This document shows, in pieces, positions 46,917-59,347 of a stretch of DNA of 64,000 nucleotides. The DNA comes from Ophiostoma sp. CBS 140.51 (lineage: Eukaryota; Ascomycota; Sordariomycetes; Ophiostomatales; Ophiostomataceae): contig JANSLP010000136.1 of the NCBI GenBank assembly GCA_029298735.1, forward strand, positions 1-64,000, given 5' to 3'. Numbering within the stretch: the stretch's first letter is position 1; every line of letters begins with the position of its first letter. The position numbers and the translations under genes are program-made. The notes under the pieces were generated by a model. The model did no database searches. It saw only the letters and a list, made by a program, of their open reading frames with translations, and was not told where the DNA came from.

Positions 46917-49900
46917 AACTGGTTCCGGTTCAGGTTCGTAGACAATGGCGTTTTTCTTTTTCTTCTTGTCTTTCTTGGAAGTCGAAAAGCCCCAAGCATC
47001 CTCCTCGGGTTCGACTTTGGCGGGCTCTTCTTTGACTGGCTCGGGCTCAGGCTCTGGCTCAGGCTCAAAGACGATGGCATTCTTCTTCTTCTTCTTGTCC
47101 TTCTTAGAAGTAGAGAAGCCCCAGGGATCCTCCTCCACCTTTTTCTCGGGAACAGGCTCTGGTTCTGGTTCAGGCTCAGGAGCCGGCTCGGGCTCAGGCT
47201 CGACGGCCACTGCTTTGCTCTTCTTCTTCTTGTCTTTCTTGGAAGTGGAAAAGCCCCAAGCATCTTCCTCGGGCTCAGCCTTAGGTGGCTCTTCCTTGAC
47301 AGGTTCAGGCTCGGGCTCGGGCTCAAAGACGATGGCATTCTTCTTCTTCTTCTTGTCCTTCTTGGAAGTAGAGAAGCCCCAGGGATCCTCCTCCACCTTC
47401 TTCTCTGGCTCGGGTTCTGGCTCAGGCTCAGGCTCAAGCTCAGGCTCAGCTTCGGGTTCGGGTTCAGGCTCTTTGACAGGTTCGACAACAGCGTCCTTTT
47501 TGCCCTTCTTCTTCTTCTTGGAGGTGGTGACAGCGAGGCCCCAAGGGTCTTCCTCGACCTTCTTTTCTGGCTCAGGTTCCGGCTCCGGTACAGGTTCTGG
47601 CTCGGGCTCAGGAGCGGGAGGATCAGGAACAATGACAGTGGCGGCAGCAGCGCCCTTTTTCTTCTTCTTGTCCTTTTTGGAGGTGGACACAGCGAAACCC
47701 CAGGGGTCCTCTTCGACCTTCTTCTCTGGCTCAGGCGCGACCTCCGGTTCGGGCTCCGGTTCTGGCTTGGGCTCTTCCTTGACGGGCTCGACGACGGCGT
47801 CCTTCTTGCCCTTCTTCTTTTTCTTGGAGGAAGTCGTCATGCCCCAGCCAAAGTCGTCCTCAACCTTCTTTTCTGGCTCGGGTTCCGGCTCAGGTTCCGG
47901 CTCTGGCTCTGGCTCGGGTTCCGGCTCGGGTTCAGGCTCGGGTTCCGGTTCCTTCAGCTTCTTGGTTGCAGATGCCCAGATGCTGGAGAATCCCCAGCCC
48001 TTGGAAGGCGCAGGCTCTGGCTCGGCTTTGGTGACCTCGCTGTCGGTGGCCTTGGCCTTCTTTTTGTTCTTGGAGCCCCAAGAGAGGCCCCAGTCGTCAT
48101 CCTCGGCCGGCGGCTCAGGCTCTGGTTCAGGAGCTGGCGGCTCAGGTTCAGGCTCAGGCTCGGCAACCTTGCCCTTCTTCTTCTTGGACTTTTTGGTGGA
48201 GACGCCCCAGGGATCTTCTTCGACAGGCTCGGGCTCTTTGACAGGTTCGGGTGCTGGCGGTTCGGGCTCTGGTTCGGGCTCCTTGACAGGCTCGGCAGCA
48301 GCACCCTTCTTCTTCTTGGACTTTTTTGTCGTAGTGCCCCATGCGCTAGAGCCCCAAGGATCCTCTTCGGCTGGTTTGACGGGTTCAGGCTCCGGCTCTG
48401 GCTCCGGCTCAGGCTCAGGCTCCTTGGGGGGTTCGGGCTCGGGAATGGCGGCGGCTGCGGCACCCTTCTTCTTCTTCTTTTTGGATGTGGTGACGGCGAA
48501 TCCCCAAGGGTCATCCTCGGCCTTCTTTTCTGGCTCAGGCTCAGGCTCAGGCTCCTTCTTTTTGGCGTCTTTCTTGATGGTGACAAAGGAAGGGAACATG
48601 GAATCGGCGGCATGCTTGGCATCATCTTCGGCGGACTTCTCTGGCTCCGGCTCAGGTTCAGGCTCCGCCGCCTTGGCGCCCTTCTTTTTCTTCTTGCCAG
48701 TTATGGGGGCACCCCAGCCAAAGTCAAAGTCGTCGGTCTTGGGCTCCTCGGCGGGTGGTGGGGGCGGTACTTCAACAACCTCTTCGACAAGTCCAGCCTT
48801 CTTCTTGGTCTTTTTCTTGCTGCCAAAGAAATCAAAGTCGTCATCAAATGATGTGGCGGCCTTTGCAGGCTCGGGTTCCGGTTCTGGCTCGGGCTCTGGA
48901 GCGGGAGGATCAGGGACAACGGCGGCGGCGGCTGCGGCGCCCTTTTTCTTTTTCTTTTTGGACGTGGTAACAGCAAATCCCCAAGGGTCATCCTCAGCCT
49001 TCTTTTCCGGCTCCGGCTCGGGTTCGGGAACAACAGGTTCCGGTTCAGGCTCGGGTGGCGTCTCGTCGGCCTTCTTTTTCTTGTTCTTCTTGCCGAGGCC
49101 CCAAACATCCCAGCTGGACTCCTCCTCTTTGGCTGGCTCAGGGTCCTTCGGTTTCGGTTCGGGCTCGGGTTCAGGGGGGTCGAAGATGTTGCTGGAGACA
49201 TTGTTCTTGCCGACCACAGTCTTCTTTGTTTTCTTGGAGGTGGCCATGCCCCAGAAGTCGTCGGCGGCGGGTGCGGGCTCAGGCTCTTTAGCAGGCGGCT
49301 CCTCAGCCTTGGGCTCTTCGGCAGCGGGGTCGTCGAAAAAGGAGGCGGTGGCACCCTTCTTCTTCTTCTTGTCCTTCTTGCTGGTGACAGGTGCGAACCA
49401 GTCGTTTTCGGGAGGAGTCTCTTTCTCGGCTGGCTTTTCAGGCTCGGGCTCAGGGTCTTTGGCCTTCTTCTTCTTACTGCCGACCGCCCCCCATTCGCCC
49501 CAGGTGTTGTCCTCCTCCTTCTTCTCCTCGACAGGGTCGTCGTCGCCCCAGAAGCCGGTCTTCTTCTTCTCCTTTTTGTTGCCGAAGCCAAATCCAAAGC
49601 CGTCGTCTTTCTTGTCGTCTTCTACCGGTGCTTCCTCGGCAGGCTCCTCTTCACCAAAGGCGCCAAAGCTGATGGTTTGCTTGGTCTTTTTCTTTGGTTT
49701 GGGTCGGTTGATGCTCCATGGATTGCCCTCTTCCTCCTTTTTCTCGTCCACTTCGGGGGCAGGTTTGTCATCCGCCTTGCCAGAGGACCCAAAGTTCCAC
49801 GCGGAGCCTGTATTCCATGAGTTGCCCCAAGTGCCAAAGGATTGTGTTGTTTTGGCCGTGGAAGATTTGCCTATATTGATGTCGATCGCCGGGGTTGCGT

Positions 49901-50351
49901 CGTCTAGTTTGATTTCGTGAAAGGCATCGAGTTTGCCGGCGGGGGCAATGTCCGGAAGGAGGTCGTCGAATTTGGAAGATGTCTTCTTGTCTTCGTCTTC
50001 GTCGAGAGAAAATAGGTTGGTTTTCTTGCCCTTCTTCTTGGTGCCAACAGCAGTGAAGTTGCCCCAGACATCATCAGCGGGCTTGTCGTCCTTTTTGTCG
50101 TCATCCTTCTTGTCGTCGTCCTTCTTATCGTCGCCGCCATCGCCAGAGCCGCTGGCACCACCGGCGCCAGTATCCTTATTGGCGTCACCGGCGTCGCCGT
50201 CCTTTTTCTCGCCATCGTCGCCACCTCCTCCGCCATTGTTGTTGCTGTTGTCGGCGGCCCAATTGAACTGCTGTGCTGGTGCCTTCTTCTTCTTCTTGGC
50301 GGCTTGCCAGAAGCCATCAGTGGAAGAGAAGTCGATAAAGTTCAAGTTCAT
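42660..50351 (-). CDS. Giant modular charged protein (acidic Glu-Pro / Trp-Gly / poly-Lys repeat array)
   Basis: Two exons are joined: 50351-44004 and 43934-42660, over a 69-base intron (GTACAA donor, perfect TACTAAC branch, CGCAG acceptor). The splice keeps the frame (RRRSK to ARRQEEDE) and gives 2540 residues from the first ATG at 50351. From about residue 97 to 1450 runs an array of some 30 modules: Glu-Pro dipeptides, a DPWGF / DDWG / DTWG core, T/S-SKK, then 4-6 Lys. Residues about 1460-1640 are a Lys/Glu/Ala helical region, probably coiled coil. Lys/Ser/Pro-rich segments follow, and the second exon is Arg/Glu-rich (long helix) ending WWRKITGN. No signal peptide, membrane helix or enzyme domain is seen; I do not recognise a named family. 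It looks like a disordered scaffold with many identical binding sites. The start is uncertain: an acceptor at 50643 suggests an upstream exon. Confidence 0.8.
47875..47952 (-). repeat. Hexanucleotide run coding for 13 Glu-Pro dipeptides
   Basis: Thirteen tandem 6-base units (GAACCN/GAGCCN on the coding strand) lie inside the giant gene. This is the longest of many Glu-Pro runs there. Synonymous changes between units show that the peptide rather than the DNA word is conserved, although length slippage is likely between strains. Confidence 0.85.
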
Positions 50352-51204
50352 GCTGGGGTCAGGGAACAGATCTGAAGAGTCTTCTTTGCGGGTTGGGCGA
50401 CGGGAGCCAGTTGCTGCTGGTGGCTCGCCAATGGGTCGATCGGAAGGGGTTATGCGCCGGTCCGGGCAGGCATCGATCTGGTGCGGGTCCAGAAGGGGTC
50501 CGTCGTCTTCGGGCTTGGGCGGCTCGGATGCGCAAGGCGTACGCAGGTCATGCGCCCATTTCGGGGAGACGCTCGGTACAATGAGGCGGGAGGTGTGACA
50601 ACGTTCTTTCAGGGGTGGGCGTTTGGATGTCGGCAAGGAGCTCTGATTGCAAAAAGGTGGTTAGTAAACACAAAGAGTCGGAAAAAGAAACACGCGATCT
50701 GTCAACATATCGATGCGATAAATGGAAGGAAGGGGCATTTCCGATCCGGGGTAGCGTGCCGTTGCGCGTGAGATGAGATTAATGTGATGCGCCTAGGGGG
50801 GCGCGTGCCAGCCTGCCAGCCATTTTGACGATGGCTGGCGCGCAAGAAGGGGGGAAATGAAGACTGAGGGGAACATCCTTGTATTCTCCGAACCGCCCGC
50901 CACACTAGACGCGATAACCCCCTCTTCTAGAATGCGGGAAACAGGGTAGATGGCGTTTCCGGTAAAGGTGCAGTTGGGACATTGTAAATGACATAAACAG
51001 GGTCATTTCGAGGTTGGCACAGGACGAAAAGTTGGAGTACCAAGCAGATTGGAACATAACCACAGCATGCGCGCAACGTCCTCTTGACTTGCGACGACAC
51101 GTAACGACCATGTAGAGCATGCAGCTCGAGTATGAAACAGCAAGAGCCGCGGGAATTGCGAGGAACAAAAGCAGAAAGGGGAGAAAGGAGAAAAGGCTTC
51201 TTAC

Positions 51205-51423
51205 TCGTAGCTGAAGCCACGCACGGGCTATGGTGTGAAAGCGCAAGCGCAGGTCGTCGGCAGACCATGGCAAGCGGTCGACGTCAATGTCGGATGCAGT
51301 CACCGTCCTATCATCCCACCCAGTCGTCCTCGTCCCATAGCGGATTATCGTTTCGCAGGCGTACGCGGCGCTTTTTATGACTGCGCTGTCGGGGCGCGAC
51401 ATCAGAAGATTGGCCGCGGCCAT
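51205..51423 (-). other. Candidate 5' exon of the giant gene
   Basis: An ATG at 51423 in good context (ACAATGG) opens 73 codons ending in CTACGA at 51205, followed by a strong donor GTAAGA. The downstream acceptor CAATCAG at 50643 is preceded by a perfect TACTAAC branch site. Joining them (562-base intron) is in phase with the giant frame and would add 170 residues, making 2710. Alternatively the exon is untranslated, and the overlapping 54-codon frame at 51475-51311 (other frame, weak context) is an upstream ORF. The intron is long for this window, which fits a 5' UTR intron equally well. Confidence 0.35.
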
Positions 51424-54400
51424 TGTGATTGTCTTGCAGGCTGACGGTATACTGGGAAGCAGATGTCAAACTCATGGACGCAATGGGAAAACGAGAGCCG
51501 GCAAGACTCGACGTATCTAAGAGCGAAATGCGAGCAAGTGGGTGAGAGGGGGTAGGTGAACGGCGGAGGGGGGAGAGGGCTCGATGTTCGTGATTGCAAA
51601 ATAGGCCGAGTTGTCGTGTCGTCGTCGGCGCTGTTGAAAATTGTCGCGAGAAGATTGGCGTCGAGTTCGGCCTGTACGTTAGATATACAAAACTGGGGGA
51701 TATCCAAATACAAGAAGCTGGACAGGAGGCAAGCGCTGCACGCAAACAATCGCTTCAAGAAACAGAAAGAGTGAAAAGCAAAATAATAAGCCAAATAAAA
51801 AGGGGGGGAAGCAAATTCAAGAAACAAGATCAAGGAAAAAGGGGAGTCAGGTAACGGGAGAGTCGGTGAGTATCTGCAACGCGGTTCGCTGGAAGAATAA
51901 AAAGAAAAAGTCAGTTCTGATTTGCGGGAACGAGTGCAGTCGTCCTATTTGAGCAGGCTGTATGACCGTTTATGCTTCTGTCTGTCCATCTGTTTGTCTG
52001 GACGCCGCCCTCTTTGGATGCAGCTGCAAGGGCGACGCGGGCTGAAGATCTTGCTGGGAAGAGGGTGGGATAACGGGATTGGTGTTTGCCTGGACGAGTG
52101 AGATACACTGGGAGGGGTGATATGGGATGTGAGAGGACCGTGTGAGGGAGAAAAGGGATCACAGAAGCAGAAAGAGATGGTGGAGGGAGGGAAACGACGG
52201 AGAGAGGCCAGACGGCGAGGCCATGGAGGGTGGCTCTGTGTGACACACCAGCCGCGAGAAGGGATGAGTACTTGGACAGAGCACAAAATGTGAAAGGGAA
52301 GAATAAGAAACGTGGAATATGAATGTGAAATGTGAAATGAAGCTGTGAGCGTCGTCTGGGCGAGTAAAGAGAGAGCTGAGCCTAACGAAAGGCCGTGAGG
52401 AGGGGCAAAAGGTGACAACAAAATCGTGAGGGAGCCCGGCTGGAGAAAACACAAGCAGATCGATCGCAAGCTTGCTTTTACAACACACTCGCAGATATAA
52501 ATGACGGACCTAAAAGAGGAAAACGCGGCTCATAACAAAAATGTGTGTGTCGCGAGACGCAGGTCATGCGCGCAGGCGAGGAGACAAGAGAGAGGGACCC
52601 CAGACATGAAATCCAGTTTATCGGTGATGAGGGGAACGGGCAACCAGAAAAAAAAAGAGGAAGAGCAGAACGGACAAGCAGGATTGGACGGGGAGGAGGG
52701 AGCGCAGAAGGTGTGGGTGGTGTAGTATTCACATATTTTGACGACACTGTGAAGAGGGATAGAGCATAAGAGGGAGGATATGGGCAGGACAGTCAGACGG
52801 ACAGTGCAAGATGGGACGAAAGACATACGCATAGGCCGCAAGGAAAACAGTAGGAAGTATGAGATCACATACCAAAAGGCGGTGCGTCGTCTGTTGTCGG
52901 CCGGCCGTCCTCTGAATGGTCGTGTGCCTGCGTAGTCTCGTGAAGACACGACAGGAGGCGATGTAGAGGGAAAAGAAAGAGAAAAACGAAGTGCAGATGC
53001 AGCAGCAAAAGCAGCAACAACACCACGAGGCGAGAGAGAGGCAAGCGGCCAGGCAAGGTCAGGCCAAAACGGGCGGATCGGGAGAGGCAAGCGACAAAAA
53101 CGGGTATGTCGAGCACCACTGGAGCCGTCGGCAGGCTGCTGATCGTGGGCGAGGCCGACTACTGCGCGACTGCTGCAGGGTAGTGGGAAGTGGAAGCGTG
53201 AGAGTGGCCGGACGATAAACAGGGTCGTCGGTTCGCAGTGTGGTCACTGGTGAGTGCTGGGCGGCGGGCAAGCTCGATGACGCCCGTCTTCTTTTCGTCT
53301 GTTTTCTTTTTGGGGTTCTCCTCTTCGTCGTCGCTAAATCGTATTTTGGGGGCGTCGTCTTCCGTACGACGCGGGTTTCTCTTCGTTTCGTATCCGCGTT
53401 GTCGTCAATTGTTGTCGTCTGTTTCCCGAAATGGGAGCTGTTGTGGAAGAGAAGAGAGAAAAGGAAAAGATCCAAATAGAGAGGGAGAAAAAAAAGTAAG
53501 AAACCCGCATTGATGGGCGGAAACTGGGGATGGCTGGGAAGGGCCGCGATTGGCACCTGCCGTAGGTGGGCGCTTTATTTGGTGCTGCAAGTGAATTTCC
53601 CTAACAATTTTATTTATTTTACTTATTATTTTGGGGCGTGGGACAACACTGGGGTGTGCCAAAGACGACGTGCTACGTAACAAAAGGGCAATTAACCGCA
53701 CCTTCCTCATGAACAAAAACGAAAAGAAAAATATATCGGAGGAAGGAGACAAAACCTCTCGAGTCTCTGGTCAAGGAAGCAGCCTTGCACACCCTCTTTC
53801 CCTATCCTGTTCCAAGACATCACGCAGGGAGAAGGAACTTGTCGGATGACCCGCCAGCTTTTGGGGGTATTTTATTGATGTCCTCACACTTCCCCTTCCT
53901 TGTGTCGAACGTTTGCGCTGATCGCGCCTGCCCAGTCTCGCCGGTCTAACCACCTGGGGAACGGAGAGCGACATCACTTTTTTTTTTACAGGAAGGGTCG
54001 ACCGACGTAAGGAAGCCGTAATAACTGGCAAAGCTGGACAGCACCCTTGCAAGCTGGGCTGTGATTCCTCTCCCTGGGGCGATGGATGGGGACAACAATT
54101 GGACGCAGACCGTCCTGCCAATGCCATCATCGGGCGACAGCGACGCTATTTAATCTGGCGCTCACGTTGTTATGGGCAGGCTCTAGCTGTCAGGAAAGTG
54201 GATTGTCTTGATTGATCCATCTAAGAAATAAGAGAGGCCAGAGACCCCGAATTTCGTGTGGTTTTTCTGGCAACTTTCGGCCTCTCTGCCTCCAGCCATT
54301 TATCGGCGAGATGGTGGGTCCTTTCCAGTCGTTCCTCGTTATTCGTCCGTTTCCATCGTCCGTTATGCACCTCCTTCTGACACTGGCCAGTTTTGCCTCG

Positions 54401-57400
54401 TCTCCTCGTTTTCTAGCTTCGCATGTGTTTAATTGCATCCCACAGCGGTCTATTGCGGTGCTCCGTAAATAGAGTTTCTCATATGGATAAAAGAGGACGA
54501 CAGGACGTCGTCGTTGCTACATCTTCTCAACCCTTTCTTCAGAGCTTTTTTTTTGACAATGTATCGCGTTGAGTTTTCCATCTTTTTATCGGGGTGCCCA
54601 CGCACATCGCGTCCTCACTTTTTTCTGTGTTAGGTTTTTTTCTGTGTGTCACCCCTCTCTTTTCATGTCTCAGCAACATTTTTTTCTGTCCTCCCTCTGT
54701 TCCCCTCACCAAGCCCTCAAATCCACCCCCTGGTCTTGCCCTACTCGTTGCCGGGACAGAGCTGTTTGGAGTCTGTGCAGAAGGGGAATGGGTGCCAGGC
54801 AAGGGAAAACACAGGAGAAATGAAAAAGATGTCATAACGGAACACAGAAGAGTGAGTGCAACCCCTGTGGGAAAGGAAGTAGCCGAAAGAGGTAAGGAAA
54901 ACTCTTCTTTCTGGGATCTGCCAGAAAGAAAAATAAATGCGGTGGCAGGGGGGCTAATTCAAACAGCCGAGCCAGGCTGAGGAGTTTCCTTTGCCCGAAT
55001 ACCCAAATTCATCAGGGAACATCAGGGAACAAAGCCGCCTGGAAGAAGAAGAGGAAGAAGGTCGTCCAGGGGCTGAAACATGATCTTCCCGCAGCGGTTT
55101 GGCGGAGCAGTCCGTGAACCGCCAAAGACGAGACAAACTCTGGACGATTTTGTTCTTCATCACTTTCTATTTGTTCTTTTGATTTTTACTCTTTTTCTCC
55201 GATGGCAAAGCGCGATCTGACCGCCTCAAACTTTTTCTCAGGCGCGTCGCCAATAGCGAGCCCAGTCATGGACTCCGTGCGTCAGTCAATATGACAGGCA
55301 TTTTCTTGTATATTTAATGGGGGGGAGAAAAGAAACGTCAAACAAAAAACGCGGTCTGGAAATCGCGTCAAAGTCGCGTTGGACTAAAACCAAGACCAAC
55401 GAAACATAACCCGGGACGGGTCGCTATTCGCCGCTGCACCATCGCGTGGCAAATTGGTGTCGGCTCTTTAGACTTTTTCTTGACAGTTTTGTCCACCGCT
55501 TTCTTGATGTCAACGCCTGGGTATCGATACATATGTCGCTGGGCAGCGATGCGCCATTAGTGACAGCCGCCCGCCTGTACCCATACAGACGTCTGATATG
55601 CGATACCACCTAGATGCACATACTCAGTACGGAGTTCGCATATGTGCAATAATGCGGTACAAAATAACGTCTGCAATTTCAATACGTGGAACGCTGTTGT
55701 CGTCCAGTGGTCGCAAAGTATCACTACTTCGTAAGGAATTAAGGATCGTTGAAAGGCCGGGCCACTAAAACCTGTGGCTCATCAATGCATCGTGGTGCTG
55801 CATTGCTACTCTACCTTCGTCTGCACAGTGATGCAGTGCTGATGGTTCTCTATATTGCGAGCTATTTGTAGCAGGCTTGGCCGGGCCAGGGTTATCAACA
55901 GACTGCCGATTCCATCCGCCATTGGCCAGGCCTTTCAAGTTGACAAACTCCGTAGTGTGGCTGGTTTCTGGAGGTCGAAACTAGCATTGGCATCTTCCTA
56001 TCCCAACACAGCCCATCTGATAATTTATTGTAGTGGCTTGGGCCTGGACGCCTGTCATACTATCTTTCAACTGTAACTTCGATCTTATAACTCACGTGCT
56101 TGTCTGTTGACGCTGGCCACTTCTGCCGGGCCATATTAACTTCCTTTCCTGGACAAACATCTGGACTTGGCTGAGCCTGTGCCCCCGTAGTTGGGTAGGT
56201 TTGCATTGCATATACAAGAACGAGTTATTTTTGCTGCAAACGCCGTTCCGACACGAGTCGACGCTGCCGAGGGTGGCTCTCGTTGTTTCTCCGTCCTCCC
56301 CATATATTACTCCGCAGACAGCAAGTAGAGATGCTCAAAAGGACCAAGACAGAACCGCAGAGAAAAATACAAACAAAAAAATCGAGAAAATTCTGCCCGC
56401 CCTGCAGAAGGTCGACTGTAGCTACATGCAAGAGTTGAGAAATCTTAAAAACACTTTATTGAAGCGGCTGGGAAAGTTTTACAAAAAAATATGAGGAAAA
56501 ACACAAACCGTTTCCACTGCTGCATTACTCGTTGCTTCATAACTCGCTATTTTCCTCCGATGACGACCCAGCGACCCCTCCTTCCCCCCATCGTGGTGGA
56601 TCTTCACTGTGAGGGCAGAGCTTTACTGGCCGCTCAAACTGCTCGAGCAACTGTGCTCTTCATGCACGTTCCCGCCCCGGTCCAGAGCTTCACAGCCCAA
56701 AGTAGAATAGTGTCTCGCTCACCGCTTCATTGTAAAGCGGCTGCAGGGGGGTTAGGAATAGCAGGCAACAGGAAGAGAGATAATTCAAAGGCAGAAAGGA
56801 AGAGAAAACAAGAGAGGAAACACGAGAATGACGCGAGGCATGGCAAAAGGTTATCCGCAGGGATTTGAAAGTGGGATGGCAGAAAAAACTTCTGCAAGAT
56901 GCTGAGGAAAAGGAAACAAAATAGAGGGGTATTTTGACAGGGTTGGCATCGTTCTGCCAACCATTTGCCGTGCAGTATTCTGACCTGTCTGGACGGCAGC
57001 CTTGCGGGCGTGGGATAATTCTGCTTCCACTCACCGCTTCTTGCGGATATTCGCCTCTCAAGATGACAAGTGGGCACGTTCTTACAGCTGTCTCTTCTTG
57101 TGGGCATATGAGTGGGCCGTTTGGGAAGAAACAAAACAACGGTTGGCAACGTGTCGTGGAGGCTCTTCGGAGGACAGGATGATGAGCAGGCTGAAGAAGG
57201 GTAAAATGGTATGGCATTCGAAATCATTATTGCAGCAAAGCATCCCGAGGCACCCCGCTCGTATGCAAGAAACATACCCTTTGGGCATCAAGGCAGCCAG
57301 GCGTAAATAGTGCATACGACGTAGGAATGGGAATGGCTTGCTCTGCGTCGGGTCTATGGAGCTGAAGCAGCGCATTTCCGGGTATGACGGACACGACATG

Positions 57401-58575
57401 TTGAAATTAGAGGTGCATTACACCGGCCGTGCCGGGGAGTAACGGCAATGTTCGGTCTCAGACTCTTGCATCGCAATATCTTCGGTCAGGTAACGGAGCG
57501 GGACCAGGGTACGTGCCGGGCAGGGTCTCGGCCGTGGCCCGGGAGACCAGGTTGTTTGATTCCACCCTGAAGGCAAACAAACGAATGGCCAACGCTAACA
57601 CGGGAAATAAAGACAAAGCAGCGGTCAGTAATAAGAGCTCAATACTCCGTATAATGGGCATGGAACAACGAATTTGACCGCATGAGAACAACGGGTCAAC
57701 CTTTCAGCGCGCCGATGCGCAACAAATTCAGCCTTTGCATGCGACCAGTAAAAAAGAAAGTGGCTAGCTGCGATACATGGAGATTCAGAACATAAAAGCT
57801 GAAAATAGGCGCTCAATAGCATAACGTATTGTGTGGCATGAAAGTGCATATCAAAACGATGTTTCCTAGAGAATATATGAGCCTCGTTGTGTGAAAAAAA
57901 AAATAAAAAGCAATTGCCAAGTTATGCGGATAGAGAGATGGGAACATGACGCAGCCACAATCATATCCCGTTGTAACTGAATGTGATGCGGATAGCGGTT
58001 GAAGACAGACTGCAGCGCGTCTATTTGCGGGGAGGGGGGCTAAATTTAGAAGGCAACTGTTGGGCTGTCGGGGGCTAGGCTTTGCTTGCAGTTGGCCATT
58101 TCTACCACTGCCTGATCCGCACACAGCCATGATGGTAGGACCCCCAAGAAAGCGATATTCGTCGATTTATGCTTTTATCAATTATTCTGTATTTATTTTT
58201 ATTCTTTTTGTGCTGTGTTTCGGCCTCTTGCCTCAATGGGAGGATTACGACGTTGCCCGCTTCATCGAACGGAAAGGGTGGAAAGAGCGGAGGAGGTAGG
58301 AGAGGAAGGAACGAAGAGGGCTTTGAGTCGGCCAACGAATGAACTCAAAGACGGAGAGACCGTTGTGAAGAGAGAGAGGGCGCGGCGTTTGGCCTAGTTT
58401 GGCTACACGGCGACGATACGAGCCCATTTTCCTCACCCAGCCCCATATGTCTGTTGTAATTTCATAGAAGAGATCACTTCCGGCGTACACAGTTCAAACC
58501 CGTTGCAATAAGCTTTTTTTGGTGCTGCGCAGTGCGCTTGTTTTTATTGGGGTCCCGCGTCTAGTTTTGGAAAGT

Positions 58576-58620
58576 GCGACCATTGCGACCATTGCGACCA
58601 TTGTGACCGTTGCGACCGTG
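58576..58620. repeat. Five tandem 9-bp units (GCGACCATT-like)
   Basis: Three identical GCGACCATT units are followed by GTGACCGTT and GCGACCGTG. The array is in non-coding DNA about 0.7 kb upstream of the DUF7053-like gene and would present regularly spaced GACC words. Confidence 0.85.
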
Positions 58621-59347
58621 ACTGCCTACCACTACGTCGAACCTACATACTCCGTACAAAACAGCTGACTGCCAGCCTCGGGAAGGAAAGGGTTTTGGGC
58701 GGTCGCATCTCAAACGATCTTTCTCGGGAAACGGCCCCTCTTCTCACATCCAGTTTCTCACTCTCCCCCAGTGCTCACTCAAATTCTCGCCTCGTGTCGC
58801 TTGTGCTGCCTCGATTCCAATTCGCTTTCTTTCATCACCTCTCGCATCCCTTTCCCTGCCTTTTCCCTCTCCCCTATTGCATCCAGTGCATTGTCTGCCA
58901 TTGTGCCACAAGCAGGGCCGACAGCCGCCGGGAACCAACGAAACAAAGAGCAGGGTCACCCTTTCGAAACAAATAAAGAAACAGAAACAAAAAGGGGAAG
59001 AAAAGAACGGCAGAAAAGCCATCTCGAAAGAAACGTTGACCACGCAAGTCGAAAAGGGTGACAATGCAATATCCCTTGACCTCGATTTTCTGAACAACGT
59101 CACTCTCTTCTCATCTCTTCCTCATACTTCGAGGCTCATTTGCTCTCGGCTTCAATTCAGTACATCGCCCGTCGCAGCATCATTATTCGCTTCCACGGCT
59201 TCTACGGTTCTCAAAAGGCTCACTTGCAAGCCACCGCCGACCATATTACTCGAGGCTTCTTTCCCCTTGTGAAGTCTCCTCTTGGCGATATTTGATCAGC
59301 CTTGCATCACTTCACATCCACCATCACGCATCTGCACAAGCTCCACC

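Larger units (their letters stand above)
50352..59347. other. Long upstream/intergenic region of the giant gene
   Basis: This 9 kb lies between two genes transcribed away from each other, so it holds both promoters. The first 1.1 kb (50.4-51.5 kb) is GC-rich and carries a likely 5' exon and intron of the giant gene. Beyond 51.5 kb I see purine- and pyrimidine-rich runs, and short overlapping open frames without motifs. ATCAGGGAAC is directly repeated at 55011-55030, CTCCGTA motifs occur at about 54461, 55628, 57644 and 58649, and a 9-base tandem repeat lies at 58576-58620. No other gene is supported. Confidence 0.45.

Noticed and set aside
47875..47952. Glu-Pro hexanucleotide run as a non-coding minisatellite
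   Set aside because: The units differ mostly at third codon positions and keep the Glu-Pro peptide in the frame of the surrounding gene.
43486..49920. Very long open frames on the plus strand (43486-46941, 45282-48851, 46945-49920)
   Set aside because: They are the mirror image of the giant minus-strand gene. Its Glu, Pro, Lys and Ala codons rarely give stops when read backwards; the predicted proteins are monotonous Ser/Gly/Phe/Leu text, and the minus strand has the splice signals and codon logic.
51311..51475. A 54-codon minus-strand frame as an independent small gene
   Set aside because: It starts in weak context, ends by overlapping the better-placed ATG frame at 51423, and fits better as an upstream ORF in the giant gene's leader.
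58488..58502. AGTTCAAACCC, resembling a tRNA B box
   Set aside because: There is no compatible acceptor stem or anticodon arm upstream within tRNA distance.
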